Below, in pieces: positions 55,528 to 64,000 of a DNA stretch of 64,000 nt. Source of the DNA: Bacillus sp. OV322 (GTDB lineage: Bacteria; Bacillota; Bacilli; Bacillales; DSM-1321); the NCBI RefSeq assembly GCF_900112495.1, contig NZ_FOMA01000002.1, positions 558,001-622,000 on the forward strand, given 5' to 3'. The position numbers were made by a program, and so were the translations under genes. The number at the start of each line of letters is the position of its first letter. Position 1 is the first letter of the stretch. Below the pieces are notes generated by a model, which saw only the letters and a list, made by a program, of their open reading frames with translations, searched no databases and had not been told where the DNA came from.

Positions 55528-56298
55528 TTGAAACAGTATAAAGGCTATTTAATTGATTTAGACGGAACGATGTACAGAGGCAGTGAAAAAATAGAAGAAG
55601 CCGGAGACTTTATCGATGAGCTGATAAAAAGAGGCATTCCATATTTATTTGTAACCAACAATTCCTCTAGAACCCCTGAACAGGTGGCAGGAAAGCTAAG
55701 AGACTTCAGCATTCCGACGGAAGGTGATCAGGTTTTCACAACAAGCATGGCCACAGCCAATTACATAACGGAAAAAAAGAAAAATGCTTCCGTTTATGTG
55801 ATTGGCGAGGAAGGCATAAAGGAGGCGCTCAAAGAAAAGGGAATGACCTTTGAAGATGAAAATCCTGATTTTGTGGTAGTCGGCATCGACAGGGACATTA
55901 ACTATGAAAAGCTTGCTAAAGCTTGCCTTGCTGTCCGAAAGGGAGCAACCTTTATTTCAACTAATGGCGATATAGCCCTCCCTACAGAAAGAGGATTATT
56001 ACCTGGAAATGGATCGATTACAGCTGTCATAACTGTTTCTACGGGCGTTCAGCCAATTTTCATCGGCAAGCCTGAATCCATTATCGTAGAACAGGCCCTT
56101 AAAGTACTTGGCGTCCCTAAGGAGGATACAATTATGGTCGGGGACAACTATGATACAGACATTCTTGCAGGCATCAATGCGGGGATGGATACATTGCTTG
56201 TGCATACTGGCGTAACGACCAGAGAATTGCTTGGGGGCTACAAAGAAATGCCTACACATGCCATTGATTCCCTTGATTTCTGGAAATTTGAAGATTGA
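55528..56298 (+). CDS. yutF: HAD phosphatase of the NagD family (YutF)
   Basis: A 256-residue haloacid dehalogenase-type phosphatase with a type IIA cap. DLDGTMYRG holds the nucleophile, FVTNNSSRTPEQ is motif II, and GKPE with MVGDNYDTDI gives motifs III and IV. It probably acts on small sugar or nucleotide phosphates. It starts at TTG, 6 bases after GAAGGAGG; the longer frame upstream lacks support and 256 residues is the family length. Confidence 0.88.
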   Translation: MKQYKGYLIDLDGTMYRGSEKIEEAGDFIDELIKRGIPYLFVTNNSSRTPEQVAGKLRDFSIPTEGDQVFTTSMATANYITEKKKNASVYVIGEEGIKEALKEKGMTFEDENPDFVVVGIDRDINYEKLAKACLAVRKGATFISTNGDIALPTERGLLPGNGSITAVITVSTGVQPIFIGKPESIIVEQALKVLGVPKEDTIMVGDNYDTDILAGINAGMDTLLVHTGVTTRELLGGYKEMPTHAIDSLDFWKFED

Positions 56299-56304
56299 AT
56301 GACA

Positions 56305-56352
56305 AAAACAGGTCTGACCATGCCTTTTGGGCTAGTCAGACCTGTTTTATTG
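56305..56352 (+). terminator. Terminator of yutF
   Basis: AAAACAGGTCTGAC / GTCAGACCTGTTTT, a 14-base-pair perfect stem with a 16-base loop. Confidence 0.88.
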
Positions 56353-56391
56353 TTTACCTATTTATACGATTTGTACCAAAGAACGCCTGCC

Positions 56392-56450
56392 TGCCGCAGG
56401 ACGCGGCGTTCTTAGTCTTTGTTCCTCTGACCAAGGCGCTTGCGCATTAG
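56392..56450. repeat. Family B fragment with a 30-base exact match
   Basis: Bases 56392-56421 are identical to 10814-10843 and are followed by the same CAAGGCGCTTGCGC-type end. It touches the 3' end of yutG. Confidence 0.75.
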
Positions 56451-56451
56451 G

Positions 56452-56949
56452 TTAGATTTCATTCCTTACGCGGTGTGCGAGTCTGCTTGAGGCTGCTGCT
56501 GCTATGGCTCCGACGATATCGTCCAGGTAGGTATGGACCATTCCTGTGCTTTTATCATTTAGATACTTTAGGATACCGGGTTTTAGTTTGTCGATGTAGC
56601 CGTAGTTGGTGAATCCTATTGAGCCATATACATTTACAATGGAGAATGCCAGGATTTCATCGACTCCGTACAGGCTTTCATCTGTTCGGATTATTGATTG
56701 CAGCGGGTCTTCGAGCAGGTTTTTCTCGGCGAGGACATCCAGCTGGATTCCTGTAAGTATGGCATTTTGCACCTCGCGCTTGGAGAGAACTCTTTCAACA
56801 TTTTCAATACATTCTTCTATTTGCAGATTTTCATGATAATTCGACTGCAGAAACATCACCAGCTCTGCAATATCCTTAATCTTTACGCCCCTCTCATCAA
56901 GCCATCTTCTTGCTGTCTGCTCAGAGAGATTGTTTATTTTATCATCCAT
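56452..56949 (-). CDS. yutG: Phosphatidylglycerophosphatase A-like protein (YutG)
   Basis: A 165-residue PgpA-domain protein. LLEDPLQSIIRTDESLYGVDEILAFSIVNVYGSIG and YLDDIVGAIAAA are typical. PgpA enzymes make phosphatidylglycerol, the substrate of LtaS, but the strongly hydrophobic helices of E. coli PgpA are weak here, so the reaction is inferred from the family only. The ATG at 56949 follows GGAGG. Divergent from yutH. Confidence 0.82.
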   Translation of the reverse strand: MDDKINNLSEQTARRWLDERGVKIKDIAELVMFLQSNYHENLQIEECIENVERVLSKREVQNAILTGIQLDVLAEKNLLEDPLQSIIRTDESLYGVDEILAFSIVNVYGSIGFTNYGYIDKLKPGILKYLNDKSTGMVHTYLDDIVGAIAAAASSRLAHRVRNEI

Positions 56950-57120
56950 GCCTCTGCCTCCGGTTTCCTTGTTAATAGCCACCGACCCTTTTGGAATCAA
57001 TGGACGGTTTTCGAACATTCTGCAAGAAGTATGCAGAAAACAGCTAAGTTATCATATATATAAATTAGAATGTCCATTATTGACCTGTTTACACTTTTAC
57101 ATAAAGGCGGCGATGATTGC

Positions 57121-58122
57121 GTGATTGAAGATGTGATCTACAGCAATTACAATATTACGGTTGAAAAAGAAGAAGCGGGCAGCAGATTTCCCTCTTTTTA
57201 TTCCGGTAATGTGATATATAGTATTATTCCTCTTGAAGAATTGGAACCAGAGGAGCTGGAGGAAAGGCAAAAAATGTCTGAGCACCTGCTTCAGCAGGGA
57301 GACAGATATGTTTCGGGCTTTGTCGCTTCTAATCACGGCAGTTATATATCAGATGCGGACGGTGCCATGTTTGTTCTCCTGGCTAATCCTGTACTCGATG
57401 AGCCGAGAAGCTACAGGCTTGGAAGAAAGCTTGCCAAGTTTCATCACAGGGCAAGGACCATCAGCTATCCTATAAAAAAATGCTCAAGAATAGGAAATTG
57501 GAGGCAGCTTTGGGAGCAGCGGATTGATCAGCTGGAGAGGATGTGGAATGAAAAATTGATGGCACACCCTCATACAAAATTTGAACAGCTGTTTATCGAG
57601 ACCTTTCCTTACTACATGTCACTGGGAGAAACGGCCATTCAATATCTTGTGGATACGGAAATTGACGGAAATCCGGAAGAATCAGATGGAGGCACAGTGT
57701 GCTATGAGCGATTTTCGGAAGCGACCTGGAGCGGCAAGTATTGTATAAAAAATCCGTTTGACTGGATATTCGACCATGCAAGCCGTGATGCGGGCGAATG
57801 GATCCGAGAGCATTATAATGGCAATGTCCATACACATCAGCCCGGAATTTCCCAGTTCATGCAGGATTATCAGAGTGTGCAGCGGCTATCTGGATTTTCA
57901 TCAAGGCTATTGTATGCCAGGCTTATTTTCCCGCTGCATTATTACGAAACAATCGAAGAATATTATTTGAATCCATCTGAATCACGATCCATTGTTCTGG
58001 AAGAAAAGCTTCAGTTCTATGCAGAATCATCCGGCTATTATGAAGAGTTCCTTTCAGGTTTTTATGAGCTGGCGCATATTCCTGCCAGGCATTATAAACT
58101 TCCAGAATTAGGCTGGCTTTAA
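57121..58122 (+). CDS. yutH: Spore coat protein YutH
   Basis: About 333 residues of the CotS/YutH family, a degenerate kinase-like fold found in the spore coat. RLGRKLAKFHHRA, CSRIGNWRQLWEQRIDQLERMW, VCYERFSEATW and FDWIFDHASRDAGEWIREHY are family features. The GTG at 57121 is preferred since the ATG at 57070 has no ribosome site; the weak site AAAGGCGG makes the start uncertain. Confidence 0.82.
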   Translation: MIEDVIYSNYNITVEKEEAGSRFPSFYSGNVIYSIIPLEELEPEELEERQKMSEHLLQQGDRYVSGFVASNHGSYISDADGAMFVLLANPVLDEPRSYRLGRKLAKFHHRARTISYPIKKCSRIGNWRQLWEQRIDQLERMWNEKLMAHPHTKFEQLFIETFPYYMSLGETAIQYLVDTEIDGNPEESDGGTVCYERFSEATWSGKYCIKNPFDWIFDHASRDAGEWIREHYNGNVHTHQPGISQFMQDYQSVQRLSGFSSRLLYARLIFPLHYYETIEEYYLNPSESRSIVLEEKLQFYAESSGYYEEFLSGFYELAHIPARHYKLPELGWL

Positions 58123-58209
58123 AAGGGAAAATGGTCTCAGGGTAAAATTGGATATTCCTATGTTATGATTAGGCTATAAATGCCATCATGACATGGGAAG
58201 GAGAATTAA

Positions 58210-59193
58210 ATGGACAAGCCGTATGTATTCATTACAAGGCAAATAGCTCCATCAGCCATTGAACGCCTTAAGGTAAACTTTACTGTAAAGGTTTGGGAAA
58301 GTGAAGATATTCCAGTTCCCGCAGACATCTTGCGGGAAGAAGCAAAGAAAGCTGATGCACTGCTCACCATGCTGTCTGACCGTGTTGACAGGGAAATGAT
58401 CAATCAGACAGAACATCTTTCAGTTATTGCAAACCTTGCTGTTGGCTATGACAACATCGATATTGCGGCTGCGGATGAAAAGGGAATTGCAGTTTGCCAT
58501 ACACCTGATGTTTTAACAGACACAACAGCGGACCTGACCTTTGGACTGCTTCTGGCTACTGCCCGGAGAATAACAGAAGCTTTTGAAACGGTGAAAGAAG
58601 GAAATTGGAAAAGCTGGAGTCCCTTTTTACTGGCCGGAACGGATATTCATCATAAAACAATCGGCCTAGTGGGGATGGGGAAAATCGGGGAAGCGGTGGC
58701 CAGAAGGGCATCAGGTTTGGATATGAAAATTCTCTATCATAACCGTAATCGCAAGCCTACCCCGGAATATGAGCTCGGTGCTGTTTATTACAGCTTTGAT
58801 GAACTTATTTCTTCATCGGACTTTGTTGTATGCCTCGCTCCTTTAACAGACGAAACACAAGGAATGTTCAATGCTGAAGTTTTTAAGAAAATGAAAAACA
58901 CAACCATCTTCATTAATGTTTCAAGAGGGGCGACAACAAATGAAGAGGATTTATATAATGCCCTTGTACAAGGAGAAATTGCAGGTGCCGGCCTCGATGT
59001 CTTTCAAAAAGAGCCTATACAGCAATCACATCCGCTTCTTTCCCTTCCTAGTGTAGTGGCACTGCCGCATATCGGGAGCGCAAGCAGGGAAACTAGAACG
59101 AAGATGATGAACCTTTGCTGCGGAAATATTGAAAGGGTCCTGCATGGTGAAAGACCACTGGCCATTGTAAATAAGGGATGGAGGGGCCAATGA
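58210..59193 (+). CDS. D-isomer-specific 2-hydroxyacid dehydrogenase (glyoxylate/hydroxypyruvate reductase type)
   Basis: A 327-residue NAD(P)-dependent dehydrogenase. The Rossmann motif GLVGMGKIGEAVARR, the catalytic Arg (NVSRGATTNEEDL), Glu (FQKEPI) and His (LPHIGSAS) are in place. The closest pattern is glyoxylate/hydroxypyruvate or gluconate 2-dehydrogenases. GGAAGGAG precedes the ATG. Its end lies 41 bases before the likely start of the transpeptidase gene. This pair breaks the yutH-hom order I recall from B. subtilis. Confidence 0.87.
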   Translation: MDKPYVFITRQIAPSAIERLKVNFTVKVWESEDIPVPADILREEAKKADALLTMLSDRVDREMINQTEHLSVIANLAVGYDNIDIAAADEKGIAVCHTPDVLTDTTADLTFGLLLATARRITEAFETVKEGNWKSWSPFLLAGTDIHHKTIGLVGMGKIGEAVARRASGLDMKILYHNRNRKPTPEYELGAVYYSFDELISSSDFVVCLAPLTDETQGMFNAEVFKKMKNTTIFINVSRGATTNEEDLYNALVQGEIAGAGLDVFQKEPIQQSHPLLSLPSVVALPHIGSASRETRTKMMNLCCGNIERVLHGERPLAIVNKGWRGQ

Positions 59194-59234
59194 AGACCAT
59201 ATCGCACATACAGCTTAGAGGAGGCGCCAAAAAA

Positions 59235-60149
59235 ATGAAATCATTGACTGTTTTACTGATCACTTCTCTAATACTCTCTCTTTTTGCTGCACCAGATAGC
59301 AGCGCCCAAGAACAGCCAAGCTGCGCAAAAACAAATTTTCAAATTGTGGTTCCGGCTAAGCATGCCATTAAGGCTGCGCGTGACAATCGCTCGAAGACCT
59401 TGAAGATGCTTTCAGAAAAACAAAAGATTTCTGCTGTCAGCCGGAACAATAACTGGTATACAGTCTGCATCAGCGGAAAAACGGGTTATACAGAAGCCGC
59501 GGGAACATCAGAGGTATTCAGTTCAAAACAGCTTAAGCTGTTCTCAAAAATCGGGAGGAACAAGGAAGTTCATCAAATTCTAGCTGTCACAGGATCAAAG
59601 GCCGCCTCTGTTAAAGTAAACATGGAAGCCTATGAAAAGGTTTATGGATCGTGGCGGAGAAGTTTGAAGGTAATGAAAGGTGTCATCGGCTATAATGGAT
59701 TTGCCGGCAGCAAAAAAGAAGGGGATGGAAAAACCCCTATGGGCACTTTTTCCTTTGGCCCAGCATTTGGCAGTTCAGCAAAGCCTGCAGGGGTCACATG
59801 GCCCTATAAAAAAACAGGGGCATATGATTATTGGATAGATGATACATCTTCCAGGGACTATAATAAGTGGATCCATTACAAGGGAAATCCCCAGAAGAGA
59901 TGGCATTCTTTTGAAAGGATGAATCATCCGCTCTATAAATATGGGATAAGCATTAACTATAATACAAATCCAATAATCAAGGGCAAGGGAAGTGCGGTAT
60001 TTCTGCATGTATGGAGAGGGGAGAACAGCAGGACGGCCGGATGTACAGCAACCGCTGAATATAATGTCCGCAGCATCTTAAACTGGCTGGACCCAAAACA
60101 AAATCCCAGAATATTCTTAGGTACTACTGATTATCTCGAAAAATTATAA
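59235..60149 (+). CDS. Secreted L,D-transpeptidase-like protein
   Basis: A 304-residue protein with a signal peptide (cleavage near SSA-QEQ), a short SH3-like N-terminal part (about residues 35-95: VPAKHAIKAARDNRS, NNWYTVCISGKTGYTE), and a C-terminal YkuD-like domain with DGKTPMGTFSFGPAF and the catalytic-type pattern HVWRGENSRTAGCTA, His and Cys in place. It should remodel peptidoglycan or a similar polymer outside the cell. The ATG at 59235 follows AGAGGAGG; an upstream ATG in the same frame overlaps the previous gene and is less likely. Confidence 0.8.
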   Translation: MKSLTVLLITSLILSLFAAPDSSAQEQPSCAKTNFQIVVPAKHAIKAARDNRSKTLKMLSEKQKISAVSRNNNWYTVCISGKTGYTEAAGTSEVFSSKQLKLFSKIGRNKEVHQILAVTGSKAASVKVNMEAYEKVYGSWRRSLKVMKGVIGYNGFAGSKKEGDGKTPMGTFSFGPAFGSSAKPAGVTWPYKKTGAYDYWIDDTSSRDYNKWIHYKGNPQKRWHSFERMNHPLYKYGISINYNTNPIIKGKGSAVFLHVWRGENSRTAGCTATAEYNVRSILNWLDPKQNPRIFLGTTDYLEKL

Positions 60150-60182
60150 AAGCCAGCCTTCACAGCTGGTTTCTTTTATTTT
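60150..60182 (+). terminator. Terminator after the transpeptidase gene
   Basis: AAGCCAGC-CTTCACA-GCTGGTTT followed by CTTTTATTTTTT. Confidence 0.75.
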
Positions 60183-60413
60183 TTGGATCTTTTCCTTAAA
60201 GATTGTTGTTTTTTAATATGTTCTGTGAAGCGATCCCGTTGTTAAACCGGGTTGATTGGAGTGTAAGGTGCGAGACTCCTGTGGGATTAGCGGGAAGGTG
60301 AGACCCCGCAAGCATTGCTTGTGAGGCTCACCGCCCGCCCCACGGAAAGCGAGCATCCTGAAGCGGAAATCAACCCCCTTGTTTCATAGCAGCAAAGTTT
60401 ACGAAAACAGCCT
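60183..60413 (+). repeat. Full copy of dispersed structured repeat (family A)
   Basis: About 230 bases. Outer arms GGTTGATT (60250-60257) and AATCAACC (60368-60375) pair. Inside lie GGTGAG/CTCACC and a CAAGC-ATT-GCTTG apex, so the middle forms a long cruciform. The tail is CTTGTTTCATAGCAGCAAAG then TTTACGAAAACAGCC. Related or decayed copies are at 2354, 13360, 13541 and 16590. It contains no ORF with a ribosome site. Confidence 0.82.
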
Positions 60414-60580
60414 ATTTTTTCAGTTACAGCGTTGACCCTTGCCTGTTTCGCTTGATGGATACTGCCTGATTCACAAAACAAGAGGCAAAATCAATTAAAG
60501 ATATTTTTTTGAAAATTAATGAGTCTTACTCTCCCTGTGTGTAAAGCGATTACATCAATCCGCAAATAGATTTCAGACTA

Positions 60581-60609
60581 TTGTAAATAGTTAGAGAAAC
60601 TCTTATAAT
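60581..60609 (+). promoter_or_regulatory. Promoter of hom-thrC-thrB
   Basis: TTGTAA (60581-60586) and TATAAT (60604-60609) with a 17-base spacer. The leader of about 50 bases has no T-box or riboswitch. Confidence 0.65.
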
Positions 60610-60667
60610 GTCTACAAGGAAAGAACGTTTGTATTTATATAGAGTACAGTGAAGAGGGGGAGCCAAC

Positions 60668-61966
60668 GTGAAGGCCATTTCGATTGGGTTATTGGGACTT
60701 GGAACAGTAGGTTCTGGAGTCGTGAAAATTATTGAAAATCACCAAGACAAGCTTATGCACCAGATTGGCTGTCCAATTTTAATCAAAAAGGTACTTGTAA
60801 AGGATATAGAAAAAGAGAGACTAGTGTCCATTGATGAAAATTTGCTTACTCTGAATCCCTCTGAGATACTTGAGGATCCGGAAATAGATGCAGTTATTGA
60901 AGTGATGGGCGGAATAGAGTTAGCAAGAGAATATTTATTGAAAGCATTAGCCAATAACAAACATATTGTTACAGCTAATAAAGACCTGATGGCCTTATAT
61001 GGCCCTGAGCTTTTGGCTGCTGCATCCCGAAATAATTGTGACTTATTTTATGAGGCGAGTGTTGCCGGCGGAATTCCTATTTTAAGGGGCTTAGTCGACG
61101 GTTTATCATCAGACCGCATTACTAAGCTTATGGGTATTGTCAATGGAACAACAAACTTCATCCTTACAAAGATGAGCAAAAATGGCAGCGCATATGAAGA
61201 AGTACTAAGGGAAGCACAGGAACTTGGATTTGCTGAAGCAGATCCTTCCTCAGATGTCAGCGGGTTGGATGCAGCAAGAAAAATGGCAATATTATCCACA
61301 CTGGGATTTTCAATGAACATTGATTTGGCTGATGTTAAGGTTCGGGGAATCACTGAAATATCTGAAGAGGATCTGACATACAGCAAAAAACTAGGCTATA
61401 CCATGAAGCTGATTGGACTTGCTTCTAGGGTTGGAGATAAGGTAGAGGTAAGCGTCCAGCCAGCCCTGCTTCCGGAAGGCCATCCGCTGGCAGGAGTGAA
61501 TAATGAATATAACGCGGTTTATGTATATGGTGAAGCGGTTGGCGAAACGATGTTTTACGGACCGGGTGCAGGAAGTCTGCCGACTGCGACTGCCATTGTG
61601 TCCGACCTTGTGGCTGTGCTTAAGAATTTAAGGCTGGGAGTCAATGGAAAGAGTGCTGTGTCTCCGCAGTTTTCCAAATCACTGAAAAAACCAGATGAAA
61701 TTTTTGCAAAGTACTTTATCCGGATTCATGTGAAAGATGAAGTAGGGGTGCTTGCCAACATTACACTATTATTTGCCGAACATGGTGTGGGATTTGATAA
61801 AATTCTCCAAATGCCTTTAAAAGACAAAGATTACTCGGAAATCGTACTTGTCACGCATACTGCTTCCTTAAGCGATTACGAGAACATTCTCCACAAGCTT
61901 GAGAGCTATGAAATGGTAAAAGGAATTGAAAGTACATATCGTGTTGAGGGGGAGAACATTTTATGA
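60668..61966 (+). CDS. hom: Homoserine dehydrogenase
   Basis: A 432-residue NAD(P)-dependent enzyme of the aspartate pathway making homoserine. The nucleotide motif [12 protein letters not shown], the catalytic region [22 protein letters not shown] and a C-terminal ACT domain (about residues 350-425) for feedback control are present. It starts at GTG behind GAGGGGGAGCC. Homoserine feeds both threonine here and, via acetylation, MetY at 31268. It overlaps thrC by 4 bases. Confidence 0.96.
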   Translation: MKAISIGLLGLGTVGSGVVKIIENHQDKLMHQIGCPILIKKVLVKDIEKERLVSIDENLLTLNPSEILEDPEIDAVIEVMGGIELAREYLLKALANNKHIVTANKDLMALYGPELLAAASRNNCDLFYEASVAGGIPILRGLVDGLSSDRITKLMGIVNGTTNFILTKMSKNGSAYEEVLREAQELGFAEADPSSDVSGLDAARKMAILSTLGFSMNIDLADVKVRGITEISEEDLTYSKKLGYTMKLIGLASRVGDKVEVSVQPALLPEGHPLAGVNNEYNAVYVYGEAVGETMFYGPGAGSLPTATAIVSDLVAVLKNLRLGVNGKSAVSPQFSKSLKKPDEIFAKYFIRIHVKDEVGVLANITLLFAEHGVGFDKILQMPLKDKDYSEIVLVTHTASLSDYENILHKLESYEMVKGIESTYRVEGENIL

Positions 61967-63024
61967 GCTGGAGAGGCCTTTTAAAAGAATATGGTGATTA
62001 TTTGCCGCTTACTGAAAATACACCGGAGCTATCTCTTCATGAAGGAAATACCCCCTTGATAAAATGCAGCAGGATTTCAGAAGAGTGGGATATTGAGCTG
62101 TATGTGAAGTATGAAGGTGCAAATCCTACGGGTTCATTTAAGGACAGGGGCATGGTCATGGCTGTCGCAAAAGCGGCAGAGGCAGGAAGTGATGCAATCA
62201 TATGCGCTTCAACAGGCAATACTTCTGCAGCAGCAGCCGCGTATGCGGCAAGAGCAAACCTGAGATGCATTGTGGTTATCCCCCAAGGGAAAATTGCGAT
62301 GGGAAAGCTGGCGCAGGCTGTTATGTATGGCGCCGAGATCATATCAATAAAGGGGAACTTCGATCAGGCGCTGAAGATTGTACGGAATATTAGTGAAACA
62401 GCACTAGTTACTTTAGTCAATTCTGTTAATCCATACCGGATTGAAGGACAAAAAACCGCTGCCTTTGAAATCTGCGACGCTTTGGGGAGCGCACCTGAGA
62501 TCCTGGCTCTCCCAGTCGGGAATGCGGGCAATATTACGGCATACTGGAAGGGATTTAAAGAATATCATAATAGGAAAGCGACAGGGCTTCCTGTTATCAG
62601 GGGATTTGAAGCAGAAGGTGCAGCAGCCATTGTTCATAACCGGATATTCGAAAGTCCGGAAACCATTGCGACGGCAATCCGCATTGGTAACCCTGCAAGC
62701 TGGAACAGCGCGGTTGAGGCTGCAAATGAGTCCAAGGGCAAGATTGATGAAGTGTCTGATGAAGAAATCCTGGAGGCTTATCATTTTCTGGCCAGAAAAG
62801 AGGGCATATTTGCAGAGCCTGCATCATGCGCTTCCATTGCCGGAATCTTCAAGGGATTGAAAAGCGGCGAAATTCAAAAAGGAAGCAAGATTGTGGCTGT
62901 CCTCACAGGTAATGGATTGAAGGATCCCAATGTAGCTGTGGAAACAAGTGATATTAAGCCTGCTGTACTCCCGATGGATGAAGAAGTCATTCTAAAACAT
63001 CTGCAAGGATCTCCTGTTCTATGA
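61963..63024 (+). CDS. thrC: Threonine synthase
   Basis: A 353-residue PLP enzyme converting O-phosphohomoserine to threonine. The PLP lysine is Lys60 ([11 protein letters not shown]) and the phosphate loop is seen as [13 protein letters not shown]. The length is that of the short bacterial type. ATGA overlap with hom and another with thrB show tight translational coupling. Confidence 0.96.
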   Translation: MSWRGLLKEYGDYLPLTENTPELSLHEGNTPLIKCSRISEEWDIELYVKYEGANPTGSFKDRGMVMAVAKAAEAGSDAIICASTGNTSAAAAAYAARANLRCIVVIPQGKIAMGKLAQAVMYGAEIISIKGNFDQALKIVRNISETALVTLVNSVNPYRIEGQKTAAFEICDALGSAPEILALPVGNAGNITAYWKGFKEYHNRKATGLPVIRGFEAEGAAAIVHNRIFESPETIATAIRIGNPASWNSAVEAANESKGKIDEVSDEEILEAYHFLARKEGIFAEPASCASIAGIFKGLKSGEIQKGSKIVAVLTGNGLKDPNVAVETSDIKPAVLPMDEEVILKHLQGSPVL

Positions 63025-63953
63025 AAGCAGGAGAGATGTTTTTGATCCGTGTTCCGGCAAGCACAGCTAATCTTGGGCCGGGCTTTGACTCCATCGGCCT
63101 TGCACTGGGATTGTATCTGGAAGTGAAGGGCTGTCTGTCGGATAAGTGGGAAGTCATTCCGATGAATGAAGAATTATCTGTATTTCCTGCAGATGAAAGT
63201 AATTATATAGTTTCTGTTGCCATAAAAACAGCCCGGCTTTACGGAAGAGAACTTCCTCCCTGCAAGCTGTTTATTCAGAGCGAGATTCCTCTTGCAAGGG
63301 GGCTTGGAAGCAGTGCTTCAGCTATTGTAGCAGGAATAGAATTGGCTAATATCGTATGCGGCCTAAAGCTGTCCCTGCACGAAAAAAACAGGCAGGCCTC
63401 TATACTGGAAGGCCACCCTGATAACGCGGGAGCCTCTGTATATGGCGGACTTGTGGCAGGGTGGCATACGGAGGAGCGGACCGATATCATTTCTTTTCCG
63501 GTGGAAGGAATCAAAGTGGTTGCTGTGATTCCTTATTATGAATTATTAACAGAAGACTCCAGAAATGTTTTGCCGAATACCTTGTCATTCATGGATGCCG
63601 TCAGTGCAAGTGCGGCGGCAAATGTGTTATTGGGGGCCATTTTGGCTAAGAAGTGGGAAATTGCCGGGGCCATGATGAAGAGAGACAGATTTCATCAGCC
63701 CTGCCGCTCACATCTTGTGCCGCATATGGAGCTGATAGAGAAAGTGGCTGCCAGGGCAGGAGCCATAGGCACAGCTTTAAGCGGGGCAGGGCCAACTGTA
63801 CTTTGCCTGGTTCAGGATGAGAAGGCTAAAAGCATCCAGGAGATTCTGATTAAGGAATTTCCTGATTTTTGTATCAAGATTATCGAAATCGTAAATCAAG
63901 GCAGCCAAACGACCATTTTAACGGAAGGAAAAGGCCAGATGTATCCAGCATAA
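63021..63953 (+). CDS. thrB: Homoserine kinase
   Basis: A 310-residue GHMP kinase. The N-terminal [14 protein letters not shown] and the ATP loop [12 protein letters not shown] are diagnostic, and [14 protein letters not shown] follows. It overlaps thrC by 4 bases. A second possible start is the ATG at 63036. The remaining 47 bases of the window hold nothing recognisable. Confidence 0.96.
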   Translation: MKAGEMFLIRVPASTANLGPGFDSIGLALGLYLEVKGCLSDKWEVIPMNEELSVFPADESNYIVSVAIKTARLYGRELPPCKLFIQSEIPLARGLGSSASAIVAGIELANIVCGLKLSLHEKNRQASILEGHPDNAGASVYGGLVAGWHTEERTDIISFPVEGIKVVAVIPYYELLTEDSRNVLPNTLSFMDAVSASAAANVLLGAILAKKWEIAGAMMKRDRFHQPCRSHLVPHMELIEKVAARAGAIGTALSGAGPTVLCLVQDEKAKSIQEILIKEFPDFCIKIIEIVNQGSQTTILTEGKGQMYPA

Positions 63954-64000
63954 GAGTATTGGAAATATGAGAATCCGCTGCTGGAGGAAATTTAACGGCA

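Noticed and set aside
60420..60667. A T-box or threonine leader in front of hom
   Set aside because: No AGGGTGGNACCGCG-type element, no terminator and no Thr-rich leader peptide could be found.

Overview
The window is a stretch of a low-GC, endospore-forming Firmicute of the Bacillaceae. The evidence is AGGAGG-type ribosome binding sites with ATG, GTG and TTG starts, many U-tailed hairpin terminators, S-box and L-box riboswitches, several spore genes (yuzL, yusN, yunB, lytH, yutH and two YhcN/YlaJ-type lipoproteins), and a gene order that I recall from the yus-yur-yun-yut part of Bacillus subtilis. Codon use and repeats suggest a Cytobacillus/Mesobacillus-like species, but I cannot fix the species. 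There are no rRNA, tRNA, phage, IS or CRISPR features.

Layout. 1-7.4 kb: the 3' end of a chemoreceptor, a short-chain reductase, a sodium/solute symporter, a cupin, a beta-propeller lipoprotein, a c-di-GMP-I riboswitch in front of a 61-residue zinc-ribbon protein, pssA and a DUF1450 protein. 7.4-16.5 kb: ltaS behind a structured leader that looks like a transcriptional riboswitch or attenuator, a YtxG-like protein, a YhcN-type lipoprotein, a D,D-carboxypeptidase, a lysine permease behind a lysine riboswitch, and a LacI-type regulator. 16.8-20 kb: a RodA-type SEDS protein, a diguanylate cyclase and two coat proteins. 20-29.3 kb: fadM, yuzL, the fadN-fadA-fadE beta-oxidation genes behind a FadR-type operator, yusI, gcvH, yusF and yusE. 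29.4-35.6 kb: a broken MFS gene, then metY and metN-metI-metQ, each behind its own SAM-I riboswitch. 35.7-42.3 kb: yurZ, an unlisted small ORF and sufC-D-S-U-B. 42.4-60.1 kb: xylB, yunF, yunD, yunC, an HD-GYP protein, yunB, lytH, lipA, yutC, yutD, an EAL protein, yutE, yutF, yutG, yutH, a D-2-hydroxyacid dehydrogenase and an L,D-transpeptidase-like protein. 60.6-64 kb: hom-thrC-thrB.

How it works together. Sulfur and methionine supply (metY, metNIQ), Fe-S assembly (suf) and lipoate synthesis (lipA is an Fe-S enzyme, gcvH carries lipoate) lie close together. The lipid theme covers beta-oxidation, pssA, yutG and ltaS. Envelope and spore genes are scattered throughout. A cyclic di-GMP theme runs through the window: one cyclase, one HD-GYP protein, one EAL protein and one c-di-GMP riboswitch.

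Intergenic DNA carries three families of small dispersed repeats. The strongest candidates for new biology are the ltaS leader RNA (7884-8011), the c-di-GMP riboswitch with its unrecognised zinc-ribbon target (5870-6218), the small ORF at 36318-36506, and the structured repeat family in which one copy has lost exactly its central palindrome.
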